64,000 nt of DNA from Podospora pseudoanserina (taxonomy: Eukaryota > Ascomycota > Sordariomycetes > Sordariales > Podosporaceae), in the NCBI RefSeq assembly GCF_035222485.1, contig NC_085923.1, forward strand, positions 2,666,001-2,730,000, written 5' to 3'. Below the pieces are notes generated by a model that was given only the letters and a program-made list of their open reading frames with translations, was not told the DNA's origin and searched no databases. The position numbers and the translations under genes were made by a program. Positions 45,201 through 58,171 of the stretch are shown here, in pieces (within the stretch, counting starts at the first letter, position 1; each line of letters starts with the position of its first letter).

Positions 45201-47195
45201 CAAATCAGCTTCATCCAAGAAGTGCGTCGTCAGAATCATGGTGCGCCTTCCACGCTCGGCAAGGAGAATATCCCATATTTTCCTGCGAGACAGAGGGTCC
45301 AAACCGGAAGAGACTTCATCCACGCAGCAGACGGCGCTGCCACCAGTAAGCATCATTCCGAGTTGCAACTTGCGTTTCTGACCACCGGACAGAGTTTTTG
45401 ACTGGGCCTTGATCTTTTGTTCGAGATCGACTCCGATGACAAGCTGGCGAATTTCTTCCTTTGAGGCGTGGTTCTTGGGCGACTTGAGCCGGTTGAAGAT
45501 GCGGATGTGTTCCTCAACAGTGAGCTCGTCCCAGAGCACGTTCTTCTGAGGAGCGATACCGAGACCGCCGGTGCCGTCAATGGTGATCTTTCCGCTGGTG
45601 GCCTTGTTGATACCAGCGATGGTGTCGAGAGTTGTAGACTTGCCACTGCCGTTGGCGCCGAGAAGGGCGACGATCTGGCCGCGACTGACCGAGAGGGAGA
45701 GCTTGTTGACTGCGACGACTGGCGGCTTGGGCTTGGAGATGAACGAGAACAGGCGTCGCAGAGGGCCGGGGTTGTAGACCTTGGTGAACTCTTCCAGCTG
45801 AACCGCGCAGTCGGGACCGAGATCGCCCCTGTTCTTGTCTCCAATGACGATGTTCCTCCCACTCGAAGAGGTACCATGAAGCCATCTTTCCACCATGGCG
45901 CCCAGAAAAGGGTAAACGATGATCTGAACCGCGAGAAAGATAAACAGCACAATACCGGGAACATTCCAGGGACTATCCGGCGCCGTCTTCAACAAATCCG
46001 TCGAAATCTGCTTCTCCTGAAACCTCGCCATCAGCGTGATAAAGTAAGTAAAGTTGCAAGGCGCAAACAGCAAGCTCAAGGCAACCACCGGCCCCGTCCC
46101 CGGCCTGGTGATAACCTGAGCAATAACTGCCAGCAAAATCGCCATAATCGTCACCGACACTCCGCTCAACTGCGACTTCTTGAAGAAACTCGCCCCCAGC
46201 ACCGAAAACGACGCCAGTGCCAACCCCGACAGGATGAAGAAGAACAACACAACCAAAATGCTCGTGTTGCTAAACACCCCCCTCCCTAAAATGATACAAC
46301 TGATGACCCACCCCGGCAAATACAGCAGCGAAAACGCAATATGGTACGAGAAGATCCTCGCCGCCTGCGCCTGCCACCTTCTGGGGGTAGCCATCATCGC
46401 CTCCACAAGCGTACTCATCCCCGTCTCCCTCTCCGTCGCAATAAAACCCGTCATCTGGTACACCACCCCGATCAACGCAGCAATAAACGTCACCCCCAAA
46501 AAGTTGATAATCGCGCTCTGGTAAAACACCCTAATCCTCTCCGCCCTCTCCTCCGTCGTCTGGCTGGTAAACTGATACTCCTCCACATCCTCAGGCAACT
46601 CATTCCCCCGACCAGAGTTCCCCCTAGAAATAACCTCATCCACCGCCCGCTGAAGCGGCAGCATGTAAATCTGCCCATCATTCCTATCACTCTCAGCATT
46701 GATCCTAAATTGCCCCAGCGCACTGTCAAGACTGATGGTGTAATTCCACAGCCCGTTCCCATCCCCCTCCTCCGGACTCCCCTTGAAGCTCACAGCCGCG
46801 AAACACTCCGTCACGCCCCTCAAACTGCTCCGGCATATCCCGTCGACATCTTCGTCCCTCTCCAAAATGGTAATATTCTTCCCCGCTCGTTTAGCAACCC
46901 CAGCCAGCTCATCAATCACACGCTCAATTTCTCCCCCCGTGTGGCCGTTATTAACAAAAATAACATTCGGCCTCCCCGTCGAGGCCTCGAGAGCATTCTG
47001 GAAAGATCGGATCGGGCGCGCAGGGGAGATGCCAAAGACTGCGCTGGGGACGAATAAATTCCGTGCGAACGAGAGGAAGGACACCAAAATGATGGGGAGA
47101 ACAAACGCCTGGACGACGGTAGCCAACGGATGGCGGCCGAGGAGGATGAGCCAGTTTTTGCGGGTGAGGGTCCAGGTTTGGCGGAGGAGCGCCAT
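42216..47195 (-). CDS. Full-length ABCA-type ABC transporter
   Basis: An uninterrupted frame of 1659 aa from ATG 47195 (MALLRQTWTLTRKNWLILLG). An upstream in-frame ATG at 47333 would add 46 residues, but the downstream start gives the usual ABCA N-terminus. The order is membrane helix, large extracytosolic loop (about residues 45-235), six-helix block, NBD1, a second helix and loop, a second six-helix block, then NBD2. NBD1 has Walker A GANGSGKST (about 512), signature LSGGQ (603) and Walker B CCVDEVSSGLD (623). NBD2 has GPNGAGKST (about 1322), LSGGN (1427) and VILLDEPSSGLD (1448). Both sites keep catalytic residues, though NBD1 Walker B has C-C-V before the Asp and Val after the Glu. ABCA proteins generally move lipids across membranes; the substrate and compartment here cannot be read. 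No introns are visible, unusual for its length but seen in this fungal group. Confidence 0.93.
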   Translation of the reverse strand: MALLRQTWTLTRKNWLILLGRHPLATVVQAFVLPIILVSFLSFARNLFVPSAVFGISPARPIRSFQNALEASTGRPNVIFVNNGHTGGEIERVIDELAGVAKRAGKNITILERDEDVDGICRSSLRGVTECFAAVSFKGSPEEGDGNGLWNYTISLDSALGQFRINAESDRNDGQIYMLPLQRAVDEVISRGNSGRGNELPEDVEEYQFTSQTTEERAERIRVFYQSAIINFLGVTFIAALIGVVYQMTGFIATERETGMSTLVEAMMATPRRWQAQAARIFSYHIAFSLLYLPGWVISCIILGRGVFSNTSILVVLFFFILSGLALASFSVLGASFFKKSQLSGVSVTIMAILLAVIAQVITRPGTGPVVALSLLFAPCNFTYFITLMARFQEKQISTDLLKTAPDSPWNVPGIVLFIFLAVQIIVYPFLGAMVERWLHGTSSSGRNIVIGDKNRGDLGPDCAVQLEEFTKVYNPGPLRRLFSFISKPKPPVVAVNKLSLSVSRGQIVALLGANGSGKSTTLDTIAGINKATSGKITIDGTGGLGIAPQKNVLWDELTVEEHIRIFNRLKSPKNHASKEEIRQLVIGVDLEQKIKAQSKTLSGGQKRKLQLGMMLTGGSAVCCVDEVSSGLDPLSRRKIWDILLAERGRRTMILTTHFLDEADLLADYIAVMSKGNLRASGTSVELKDRKGGGYRIHINNNKLIPLLPEVEGVTKKATQEEAAYVAATSALAAKTIKELEAAGITDYRFSGPTIEDVFLQLAEEVQAEGGGVPIENRGVLSSTEDEKSETVPVGDVKTPVKGNGLELMDGKPIGFLKQTWVLFLKRCTVFKGNWFPSIAAFIIPVAAAGLVMLFVKGQEPAGCSADELSSRQEAVNIFGSDFDFWMVAGPSDKFSQSTLINLLAPIFMASQGLEGNGSTGSSDGIIVKRQNNPMDLFNNITLVDTLDEFNNAVLQFRKNITPTAIWLGDDNTPPTLAYKGNGPEVINAWFGQWIMNMLLTNSSIASSYTVFDRPFTPSTGNSLQVLVYVGLALCAYPGFFALYPNLERRRNVRGLQYSNGVRPLPLWLAYTGFDFIIVIAGAVLSIILWAALANSLWYHLGYVFLIFVLYGLASILLAYNISLFSANQLSAYAFTAAGQLVMFIVYLFGYMSVITYAPVQQVDKLLIIVHFALAVLAPIISLTRALFLAMNLFSTACDGDALASYPGGILQYGGPILYLVIQIIVLFLILVWADGGSAGFSLRKLLFRSKPKAANPDEAAAMSDEEVANELVRVKSSATGGNTKITDGLRVINLTKSFGSNTAVDNVTFGVPHGEVFALLGPNGAGKSTTISVIRGDIKPSGGASGGDVFVEDASVTQQLSAARRHLGVCPQFDAIDQMTVAEHLRFYARVRGISDIDAQVSAVIDAVGLQLFRDRQAHALSGGNKRKLSLGIALMGNPSVILLDEPSSGLDAAAKRIMWRTLAATVPGRSILLTTHSMEEADALAGRAGILAKRMLAMGSIEHLRNKFGDLIHVHLVCKGAPHTPESQILKIRQWVVEQFGEGAEVEEKTYHGQMRFKVPASAVVSGEKDPRTGGDLSQNSAVGRLVVLLEENRDLLGVEHYSVSPTTLDQVFLTVVGRHNVREEGYENKKVKKWWQVGVEVAEDTIFLERLKRWGR

Positions 47196-48335
47196 TGCGG
47201 CGGCGGCGATGGACACGCCCTCTAAAAAGAGAAGAACTTGTGTCCAACGGTCGGCCGGTTCGGTCGGTGATTGTCGTGAACCGTTTACTACTGTCGAACT
47301 GTCTCGGCTTGCGCCGCGCGCTACAGCATGCACACGTCCCGGGAGTCTGGTCGCGCGTTAAACTCAATTGAAGAATTGCGCGCGCGGGGAAAAGTGAAAC
47401 GTTGACTTGACAATCCCGCCGGTTCTGTCTATCAAAACTGTCACCTGAAGAAAACAAATAAAAGAACGTCGATCTCGATCAAATTAATAGAACGAAAGAG
47501 ATAAAAATTCCAACAACAAGCCTCGGCGCATCGCCCACCCTTTAACAAAGAAGGGGGCATCATCTCGAATATGTACGAGCGGAATACGCAAGCAAACACC
47601 TTTGGAATCCGAACCCGACTGACGTCCCATTCCCATCCCTGAAAGCTGGAAGCCTTGTAAACCAATTGGGGCTTAGACTCCTTGGCTGGCACCTTACGAG
47701 CCACGCTAAACAGCCTTGGCTGAACCCCACGTTTTTTAATTCTCTCTCCCGATCGGGATTTGGAAAGATCTCTCGGTGACATTGATTTAACCATAAAACG
47801 GCTTTGTTTGCGTCATCAATAGATTAGACAGTAGAATGCCAGCAGGAAACACTTCATAAGCTGAAATGCCCTCGACAGCTTCGAAACAGCTTGCTGGAAA
47901 TGAGTGCTCCTGAAGGGTTATCTCAACCAAGAACTTTCATCGTTACACGATCTCTGTGCGCGCCAAGCCACACACCCCGATCGCATCTCCCTTTTTTGTC
48001 ATCTCCAAGACCCAAGACTTCGATAAGCCCTTGGCCAACAACAACAAACACCGACAATTCCTCCACGTTCGCCGAGTCTCTGATTCCACATGCACAGCCC
48101 ATCATCATCTTGAATGGCAAAACTTCAGTCGTCATCTTCACACCACATAATGTTTATATGATCATCAGGTAATCAAACAGTCCTTTTGCAGTGCCTCAGC
48201 TCAACATTGCGTTGTCCTGTTCACTACATACCTAGTACACTTCTTCCTTTTCACCGAGAAATATCTAGAAACTAGTGGCTACACAGCTCCGCCAGGCCTT
48301 TTTACTTATCTCTGTTGTTTTTTGGTAGTATACGT
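47196..48335. other. Intergenic between ABCA and lysyl-tRNA synthetase genes
   Basis: The promoter and leader of the ABCA gene and the 3' region of the synthetase gene, both on the minus strand. An open frame at 47441-47794 (minus) has no domain features and I do not call it a gene. Confidence 0.45.
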
Positions 48336-50495
<2,160 letters not shown>

Positions 50496-51034
50496 TTTGA
50501 AAGTGGTGCTGTCTCGTACCAGGGACCACTAGATTCAACAACGTTGAAGAAGGGGGGAGGTTTTCTGGTTCGGGGGTTCAAGTTGCCCGCTGTCGGCCCA
50601 GATGCTGGAAATTATCCACAGCGGGGTAATTTTTTTGAAAGCTTTTGGCGGGGTGACTCAATCGCAACCGTCAGGGTTGTTATCAGTCGAAGTGACTCAG
50701 GGGTGACCCTAACCCTGCCCCCTTTGTGGGTTTCACTCTTCTCACGCTTCATGAAGTACTTGTACTGTGCACGCTCAAGCATGGGAACAACTGTTGGTTT
50801 CTGGCTCCAAATAAGTGCCAAGAAGAGAAATTCTATACGGGTATTAATATGACTAAAGCTAAGAAACAGTATCTATAAGACCTTGTGCTGAGGACTGTCC
50901 TTGTTTTCCCTTCCAGTGCAATGCGCCCCCCTTCCCGATGATGGTACAAATAAAGATGTCGCCCGCTGTGCTCTGACTCGAATAATACGAAGCAATGATA
51001 GACTGACACAATGCAAAAATCCTTCAACCAGCTA
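50496..51034. other. Intergenic region
   Basis: Leader of the synthetase gene and the 3' end of the next minus-strand gene. Nothing else seen. Confidence 0.4.
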
Positions 51035-53017
51035 CTAAGGGTCAGCGTCAGCGTCCATATCGGCATCGGTATCGGCATCGGCATCGACATCGGCGTCGGC
51101 ATCAACGTCCCCATCCGCGTCAGCATCCGCGTCCGCATCAACATCATCGTCTTCCTCAGCTGTGTTAGTTTCTGAGATTTCCGGCACGTCCTGCCCGCCC
51201 ATTTCCTCGTCCGAATCTTGCCCGGCACCAACACTGGCCGGCGCCGTGATGATGCTGGGTGTACCGACGGCAGTCGAGGGCGAACCGGCTTTAGTGGTAG
51301 ATGCCGTCGATGGTGCATAATTCGCAGCGTTATTGCTTGCTGCCGGAGAAGGGTGAAGAGACGCCCGGGCGTCGTTATTCGGCACCGAATGTTGTGATTG
51401 GTGCCTCTGAGGCTGCAACTGTCGCATACCCTGCCCAGAACCAGTAGTTGTTGGCGACACTCCGGCACTCGCAGCTTCCAAGGTGCGCTGCGCTGAGAGA
51501 CCGGCCGCCGCGGACCTAGACGACACGATCACATCCTTCCAGCGATTAATCGCCCTTGCCACAATCGTGTCGAGATCCGCATGCCTATCGGCCATGTTGA
51601 AGCCTACGCCGCCGCCATCCTTCGCTGCGCTGAAACCGAGCTCCAGCATGTGGTTGACCAGCTTCTCATCCATGTACACTGTTGTCGGCTGCACAATCTT
51701 GTACTCTTTAGGTTGCTGTAGCCGGCTCAAGTGTTCGATCTGAGACTTGAGATGATTGTTTTCTTGCCTGAGAAGGCTTTGGGTCTGCTTGAGTTTGGCA
51801 CCCTCGTCTTGCTTCCGCCCCAAGCCTCTTGCCAGCTCGAGGGTCCACAGCTTGGCACGCTCAGGCCCTGGAAGTGAACACCAAACTGAATACGTCGCTG
51901 TTATGTGATCGGATATTTGCTGTTCCATCTTGTCGGCTGCCTTTTCAGCCTTACGCACTGCTTCTCGAGCATCTGGCTTGACTGGCACTAGGGAGGGAGG
52001 ATATGTTAGATCTTCGTTCACCGCCGTTGTTGCCGCGGTGCAAGCCAGCTTCCATCTCCTGAACTCTTCTCCAAAATAATTTCGCAAGGCTTGCAGCTGA
52101 ACTGGGCCGGGTGGTGTTATCGACCACGAAGTGGACGTCGAGTGCTGGGTAGAAGCAAATAACGTGGGTGGTTTCTCGAGACACTGCAACGTCAGTGCCG
52201 GAAAGTCCAATGCAAGAGGATCAAAGTCGAAAGGCATCGAGTGCATGTCGATTTGTTGTCTGTCAAAGAGCGTCAGTATACAAGTCTGTTTGGCACGACG
52301 AGAAAGCCTGGCTTACTTTGCAGCCCTCCAAGAACCCATGATTTCCCGCAATGCGAGTTCAGCGGCTCTTTTCGTATCCTCGGCATCTTGCAATACGTGT
52401 CTGGCGTCCAGTTGTTGCTTCATACGCTGGCGACTGGCTGATCGCTGATGTTGCCTGAACCCACCCTCGTATGCCGTGGCATCCCGCCCACCAAGGTCGT
52501 TGATGACACCCGTGGCTTCCCATGGTGTATTGAACGGATATTTCCTATCAGCAGTCCCTTTGCCTTTGGTTTGTGATACTGGTGTGATGGATGCAGAGTC
52601 GACCTCTACCGAAACAGACCCCTGACTCCTTCTCGACGCAGCCGTTGGCGTTCCGACTGACACTGACGTGTCTCGTCTTCTAACCCCAGGAGCACCGGGG
52701 GTTCCGGTCGAAGCTTTGGGACGACGGCGGGTGATATTGGATCGATTTCGTCTGATTTCTTCCACATCGTGAATCCCATCGGGGGCCTTGGGGTTGTTCT
52801 CCTTAATGAATACATCTAGATGGCGGCCGAGCGAAGACGATGTGAAGGCTTGGTGGCAATAGGTACAGGTCTTGTCCTTGACCGCCTTGGTTGTACCGGT
52901 CTCGGCCGACTGGGCCGGGGCTTCGTCGGACATGGCGGGCTTTTTGCTGACCTCGGGCAGTTGTCGGTGAGCCGCAGGGACGGGTGGCTGCTCGTACTCG
53001 CTCGGCGGAACGGTCAC
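51035..53017 (-). CDS. Conserved fungal zinc-finger protein with acidic Asp-Ala repeat tail
   Basis: The model joins 53017-52317 and 52259-51035 on the minus strand (641 aa). The intron has GTAAGC and TTTGACAG and splits a Lys codon. Residues 51-66 form a small finger, C-T-Y-C then H-Q-A-F and G-R-H, of the C-x2-C-x11-H kind, followed by a conserved-looking basic segment (RRNRSNITRRRPK). A Ser/Thr-rich linker precedes a region with PWEATGVINDLGGRDATAYE and helical, charged sequence. The second half includes coiled coil (LKQTQSLLRQENNHLKSQ). The C-terminus is an acidic run of alternating Asp and Ala coded by hexanucleotide repeats at about 51041-51140. I do not recognise a named protein. Finger, basic patch and acidic tail suggest a nuclear role, as inference. 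Translation may begin at Met29 (MSDEAPAQ) instead of Met1. Confidence 0.8.
51041..51142 (-). repeat. GTCGGCATCGGC-like hexanucleotide repeat coding for Asp-Ala
   Basis: Imperfect GACGCC/GATGCC-type hexamers at the 3' end of the coding region, producing D-A-D-A-D. Probably length-variable between strains. Confidence 0.85.
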
Positions 53018-54640
53018 AGACGGTGGGGAGCAACGGGAGCTCTAGAGCAACCTGGAGAAGGGCGGGCCGTGGCGATCCAAGGGGGGGCCCCAGGGGGTAA
53101 AGACCCGGAAGCTTCTTTAGTTGGTCAACGTCTGTTGCTCCTTCGGCCGGACTGGTGCAGACACAAGACCATTGACGGGTGACGGGTGACGGGTGACGGG
53201 TGTTGGGCAACGGGCGTTTGAAGACGGGGTCGGTGTTTTATAACAGCAAACAAAAGAGATCAGAAAAGAAGAAGCGGCGGGAAGGATCGCAAACGAGGCT
53301 TGGGATGTTCGGGGTTTAAAAATGACAGATGGGGAATGTTCCGCCTCTTTTTGAGTGGTGAATGGATCGCCTCGTCTCGCCAGCGAGGAGGCCCAGACAC
53401 ATTTCTTTTTTGGATCCCCTTTCCCGGGTTATTGTACAGTACAGGTAACGCGGCAGGGGTTGGGACATCGACACCTCAGCAAGAGCCAGAGACAGTCGGT
53501 GTTGGCTTGCAGACAGGGAGATGCAGGTTCCATCCAAGACCTGAAGGCGTCGGCGGGCGGAAAAGATGGGTGCGATGTGAAATTTAAAGTTGCATGTGCA
53601 TGTCGTATCTGCACCCAACTGACATTATCCAGAGGCAGGAACAGCAGCAGCCTTCCTTCTCCCGATCAGCCAGTTCCAGTCGAGGTTTGATCCATCAAGG
53701 TCAATTCTTTTTTTCTCAGGTTGTGCCGGAGGTCGGTGACATCTGGCAGTTCACCCAAGGTCATTTCCCTCTCGGGACAAGCGCAACAACCGGCAAACGT
53801 TGCTGTTTGTTCCGCCGCTTGCTTGGCGCTGATCATCGGCTGGGACTGCAGGGGTGCCTAGCCGGGACCGGGGTCGTGCCTGTAGGTTGCGCTGTCACGC
53901 CTGGGGCAAGCTTCTGGAATTCCCCTGAGATCAATCAATCAACAGGAAGCTTTCTGGTGACACTTTTACAACACCACTACCTACCTACCTGATGGATGTC
54001 CTGGAACTGTACCCGACTGGCTAGTATCACGACTGATGACTATCTTGGTTCCCAATTGGCATTGACTACTACTGTACAAAGCGGGAGGCACTCCTCGCCT
54101 CATCTTCCATCAGAAATTTGGAGATGCTTGTCCGTCCCTCCAACTCTTAATTTGAGCGTTGCAGTGACTCCACATGACAGCATGGCACATGGCTCCAGTG
54201 GGCATCTCGACTCGAAGCCATCCGAATGTTCGTGTTGGTCCCATGTTCTCCGAGGAACCGATGTGCGAAGGGGAGGTTATTATGAAGTTCATCAGGTTTG
54301 TCTTCATTTCCGTGGCCACAACCCCAAACAGGCGGTATTGAATAGATGATCTTGGCTTGCCTGTCATCGTTTCTTCAGCTAGAGACCAAGCTCTCCATAA
54401 AGCGATTGGTCAATGCGTTCTTAACATCGCCAGATCACCTGACCTCCTGCCATTTTGCCGTTGGCAAGCCATCCGCCATTTTTTCCGCAGAAGCCATCAC
54501 CAACGCTGCGTGTTTGCTAGACGAGACTGGAACCGCTGAAACCGCACACCTGCGCCGTGCTAACCCCCCTGCTGTAAATAGCTTCACATAATCACCCAAA
54601 CAAACCACCCCTCGTTTTTTCGTCTGATTCCAACGTCACA
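53018..54640. other. Divergent intergenic region between the zinc-finger gene and HP1
   Basis: About 1.6 kb between divergently transcribed genes, holding both promoters. A TGACGGG tandem repeat lies at 53173-53200. Short open frames (53300-53587, 54346-54591) lack support. Confidence 0.5.
53173..53200 (+). repeat. (TGACGGG)4 tandem repeat
   Basis: Four perfect 7-nt units about 155 nt upstream of the zinc-finger protein start. It could be a repeated binding site or a simple minisatellite. Confidence 0.9.
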
Positions 54641-55796
54641 ATGCCACCAGGTATGCTTCCATCCCAGCTGCAAAGCCCCTCGATGCATTTACGGTTGCGC
54701 GAGGGGGTGGCGCGTCGCGTCGCGTCGTCGCAAATCGACCTGTCGCCGCCCGCTTTCTGAGCTGCATCTTGTCATGTTCTTTGTCGTGCGACCAGCCATG
54801 TCTAACCCTCGAATTTAGCAATGAGCGATAGCGAGCCCTCGGATCGAGAGCTCAGCCCCCCGCCAAAGCGCAGCGGCAAGAAAGCACAGCGCTACTCCGA
54901 ACCCGTCGACGAAGAGGAGCCCGAGATTGTAAATGGGGATGTTGCCGAGGACGATGAGGATACTGAAGAAGAGGATGGAGACGGGGAAGCCGAAGTGTAT
55001 GGACCCGCCAGAGACGATGATGCGTGGATTGGACAGTCGCTGACAGGGCGAATAGTTATGTTGTTGAGAAGATTCTCTCGCACATGATTGGAAAGGTGGG
55101 TTGAGCGCAACATGGGATCGCAACTTGGCTTTCATCTGACTGCTTTTAGGGCGGCGAATTACTATATGAGGTCAAATGGGAGGGATACGAAAAGAAGTCG
55201 GACCGCACGTGGGAACCGGAGGAAAATTTGACGTAAGGAACTGTGGTTCTGTCTTGGGACTGGAACAATAGGGCTAACGGGCTTAAACATAGTGAGAACG
55301 CCTCCGAGGCTCTCAACGAATACCTGAAGAGCATTGGTGGCAGAGAAGCGCTCCTTAACGAAACCCACACCGCCGTCCAGAGCAAGAAGCGCGGCCGCAA
55401 GGATTCGTCAACCCCGCAAGCATCTACCACCAGCAAACGATCCAAGAGAAATGGCAGCCATCCTGCAGACTCCGAGCCCCCAGCCAGCGCTAAGCAAGCG
55501 GTCTGGAAGCCACCAGCAGGAAGCTGGGAAGATCATATTGCGCACCTTGACGCATGCGAGGACGAGGAGACCCACAAGCTCATGGTGTACCTAACATGGA
55601 AGAACGGGCACAAGACTCAACACGAGACTAGCGTCATCTACTCGAGATGCCCTCAAAAAGTAGGTTCTAGAGCCCCGCACATGGCCGTATTGAAGTGCTG
55701 ACGTTTTCCGTCTAGATGCTGCAGTTTTACGAGCGTCATGTACGCATCATCAAGAGGGAAGAGACACCGGTCGACTCACCCCCTGCCAACTCCTGA
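54641..55796 (+). CDS. HP1: Heterochromatin protein 1 (chromodomain and chromoshadow domain)
   Basis: The model joins 54641-54650, 54819-54996, 55056-55095, 55150-55232, 55293-55659 and 55716-55796 (252 aa); every junction keeps the frame. HP1 binds histone H3 methylated at Lys9 and, in Sordariomycetes, supports heterochromatin and silencing of RIP-mutated DNA. An acidic stretch (about 40-60) precedes the chromodomain (about 60-112), which begins VYVVEKILSH and contains EVKWEGY and TWEPEENLT. Aromatic-cage residues are Y64, W86 and Y89. A basic hinge (KKRGRKDS, TSKRSKRNG) follows, for nucleic-acid contact and nuclear entry. The chromoshadow domain (about 160-235) includes WEDHIAHLDACEDEETHKLM, YLTWKNG and MLQFYERHVRI. 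The first exon is only ten bases (MPP plus one base); the ATG at 54821 could also serve. Introns interrupt the chromodomain twice, so simple ORF calling misses it. Confidence 0.95.
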
Positions 55797-56476
55797 GTCC
55801 TTTGTATTTTGACTCTTCACTGTAAACCATGTTGTAACAGCACTCTTGTCGAATTTGTTTTTTTATTCTCCAAGGCTCTGACAGGCCAGGACAGGCGTTC
55901 AGGGGGTCTTTTCGAGCAGAGGGATGGCGCAGATGATTGCCAGGGGAACATTTTGTTTAGCTGACGATTGCGGAATTTGATACTTTGTGTGTTTAGTACT
56001 TTTGAGATATTGACATCGGATGGAGCTGCCCTCGCAAATCAACACACATTTTCGGTCAATGGCACACAGTTGGAAGTTGGCGCTGCTATCATTTTGGCTA
56101 CTCGCTCTTCTCTAGGTAGATAGTCCGTCATAGAAAACATATTGACTGCACCCAAAGCATGCTCGCTGTAATCAAACCCAATTAGAATCGGACTGACTCC
56201 TCCATCCTCGGTTTGTGTATATTTTGGTCCAACCCCTGTTCGTCTGTCACGGCACTTTTAGAGCTCGGGCTTATATAATCATTCAACCGTCCACCGGAGA
56301 ACCGCCACCAGCAACACCGTCATCCTCAGCTGTCTAGCTCCTGCCCTTTGTCACCTACGTTGGTGTTGTGCGAAATGAACACATTGTATTAGAGCTCCCA
56401 CATTTGCCAACCTATTAACTCGCCATCGCTGTCTCACCTTACCCAACTTACCCCATTCCCCACCCTTTCAATCACC
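55797..56476. other. Intergenic region with the cupin promoter
   Basis: 3' flank of HP1, then a promoter with a TATATAA box at 56272-56278 and a C-rich leader before the cupin start. Confidence 0.5.
56272..56278 (+). promoter_or_regulatory. TATA box of the cupin gene
   Basis: TATATAA about 200 nt upstream of the start codon, followed by a C/A-rich leader, typical of a regulated fungal promoter. Confidence 0.5.
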
Positions 56477-57109
56477 ATGCCAACCCGCGGCCCCGTCCCC
56501 CTCTCTCTAGTCCCCTCCTCCCAAGCAGAAACCCTCAAAGTCGGCCCCTTGACTGTTAGAGTTTTTGAAGACGGGTCAAACACCCAGAACAGAGTCTCAG
56601 CGGTGACCATCACCCTCCCCCCGGGAACGTCAGGGCCGCCAATGCACTGGCATCGGTTTCACGACGAGCTCTTCTTCGTCACCAAGGGCACAGTCGTCTT
56701 TTCTACCCCGGAAGGGGACGTCGTCACCAAAACGGGCGACTGCATGACTGTGCCCCCGGGTGCGATCCACACGTTCAGGAATGGGAGTGAGAGCGAGGAA
56801 GGGGAGTGCTACATGACGGCTACGCCGGGGCATTATGTTGATTGTAAGCTCACCTGAACTTCCCACCTGGGTTTTCTTGCCTTGCCTAGAGGGAAAAAGG
56901 ATCCTAACAGGTGGTGGTGACAGATTTCAGAATGTTGTCCAAGGCTACTGCTGGGTTGGTGGGGGGGAAGTTGGGCAAGGAGGAGACGGAGCATTTGGTG
57001 AGTTCTCTTACTCTTGATGATTACCTCATATGTGATGGGGATGGTTAGCTGATGATGGCAGATGGCACTGTTTGGAACTTTCCCGCCTGATGTTGAGAGT
57101 GAGCCTTGA
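56477..57109 (+). CDS. Small single-domain cupin protein
   Basis: The model joins 56477-56843, 56924-56997 and 57062-57109 (162 aa). The cupin barrel shows motif 1, PPMHWHRFHDELFFVTKG, with metal ligands H57, H59 and E64, and motif 2, VPPGAIHTF, with H98, so a metal site is complete. Such proteins are often dioxygenases, isomerases or metabolite-binding proteins; the substrate cannot be inferred. Intron 1 has a TCCTAAC branch and ends GACAG. The second intron joins EETEHL to MALFGTFPPDVE. Ignoring introns would end the protein at 126 aa. The TATA-containing promoter suggests regulated expression. No signal peptide or membrane span is present, so it is likely cytosolic. Confidence 0.85.
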
Positions 57110-57651
57110 TTTGGGGAATGAACAGAGGCAGCGATCATGATTTGTATGTGAGCGGGGAAGGTGTGTAAGGTTAGGTAGGTATATAACTTTGGCTGGTTGG
57201 GGTGATAGATCATGAATTCACAGCTTTATGATAGCAGCATGGTCAAAAATAATCTTGTAATTTATTTTTAATTCTGACTTATACAATACGGGGTATCATA
57301 CCCGCAATCAATTCTCCCCCCTGGCGCTCAACCCCCTAATCCATACAAACAACGCTGACAAGATATCACTAACACGCTATAACAACTCCCATCCCATTAA
57401 TAATCAGCCCCCATCCAATCCAGAACCCCACAAACCCCCTCCACCACTCCCACCCCCCACCCAACAACAGCACTCACCAACCCCTCCACCAAAACAACAG
57501 CCATCCAAACCGCCGCAAAAGCAACCTCATGCACCCTCCCTAACCCCCTCAACGCCCTCGCCAACCCAACCGCCATCCCAATCAAAACAACCCCATCATG
57601 AACCACCACACCCATATCCTCCTCCTCCTTCTCTTGCTCCTCACCAACGAG
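57110..57651. other. Intergenic, 3' side of the NOT4 locus
   Basis: Non-coding apart from a G/T-biased hydrophobic frame on the minus strand (57397-57615, MGVVVHDGVVLIGMAVGLAR and on), which directly follows the stop at 57652 and may be chance. Confidence 0.4.
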
Positions 57652-58140
57652 TCAATGATGTCCCCCCAACCCCGTCCCACTAGTGCTCAACAACAACTTC
57701 CTATTCTTCTTCACCAAACTAACAAAGCTCCTCTCCAGCTTCTCCGCCTCTTTCCTCGCCGCCGAAAGCGCCTGCTCCGCATCCTCCAAACTCATAAGCG
57801 GCACATTCCCAAACGGCCCCGCCGGCCCCCCAGCGCCCGGGGGAACATGTCTCTGCCCTGTTCCTGTCCCTGTCCCCTCCGCACCACCACCACCACCACC
57901 ACCACCACCACTACCATCCACCCCTCCCTCAAGATAACTCGCAAACCCACCCGGACTACTACCCCCAGCTTCAGCAAACGCCCCGACCGGACCAGGATAA
58001 TTCAGCTCAGGAGCAACAGCATCAGCCATATCACCTCCCCCATGCCCAACCATCCCCGGTCCCCCAGCTCCATACAACCACGGCGCCATCGCCCCCAAAT
58101 TCGCCGCCGCAGCAGCATTAGCTTGCGCCTGTTGTTGTTG

Positions 58141-58171
<31 letters not shown>

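Noticed and set aside
42936-47057. Several plus-strand frames of 120-290 codons inside the ABCA gene
   Set aside because: They are shadows opposite a complete ABC transporter frame with both nucleotide-binding domains intact.
47441-47794. 117-codon minus frame upstream of the ABCA gene
   Set aside because: No domain; it lies in a promoter-length spacer and its composition is not like the neighbouring genes.
57397-57615. 72-codon hydrophobic frame after the NOT4-locus stop
   Set aside because: The G/T-rich sequence makes Val/Gly runs easily; no splice site clearly links it to the upstream frame.
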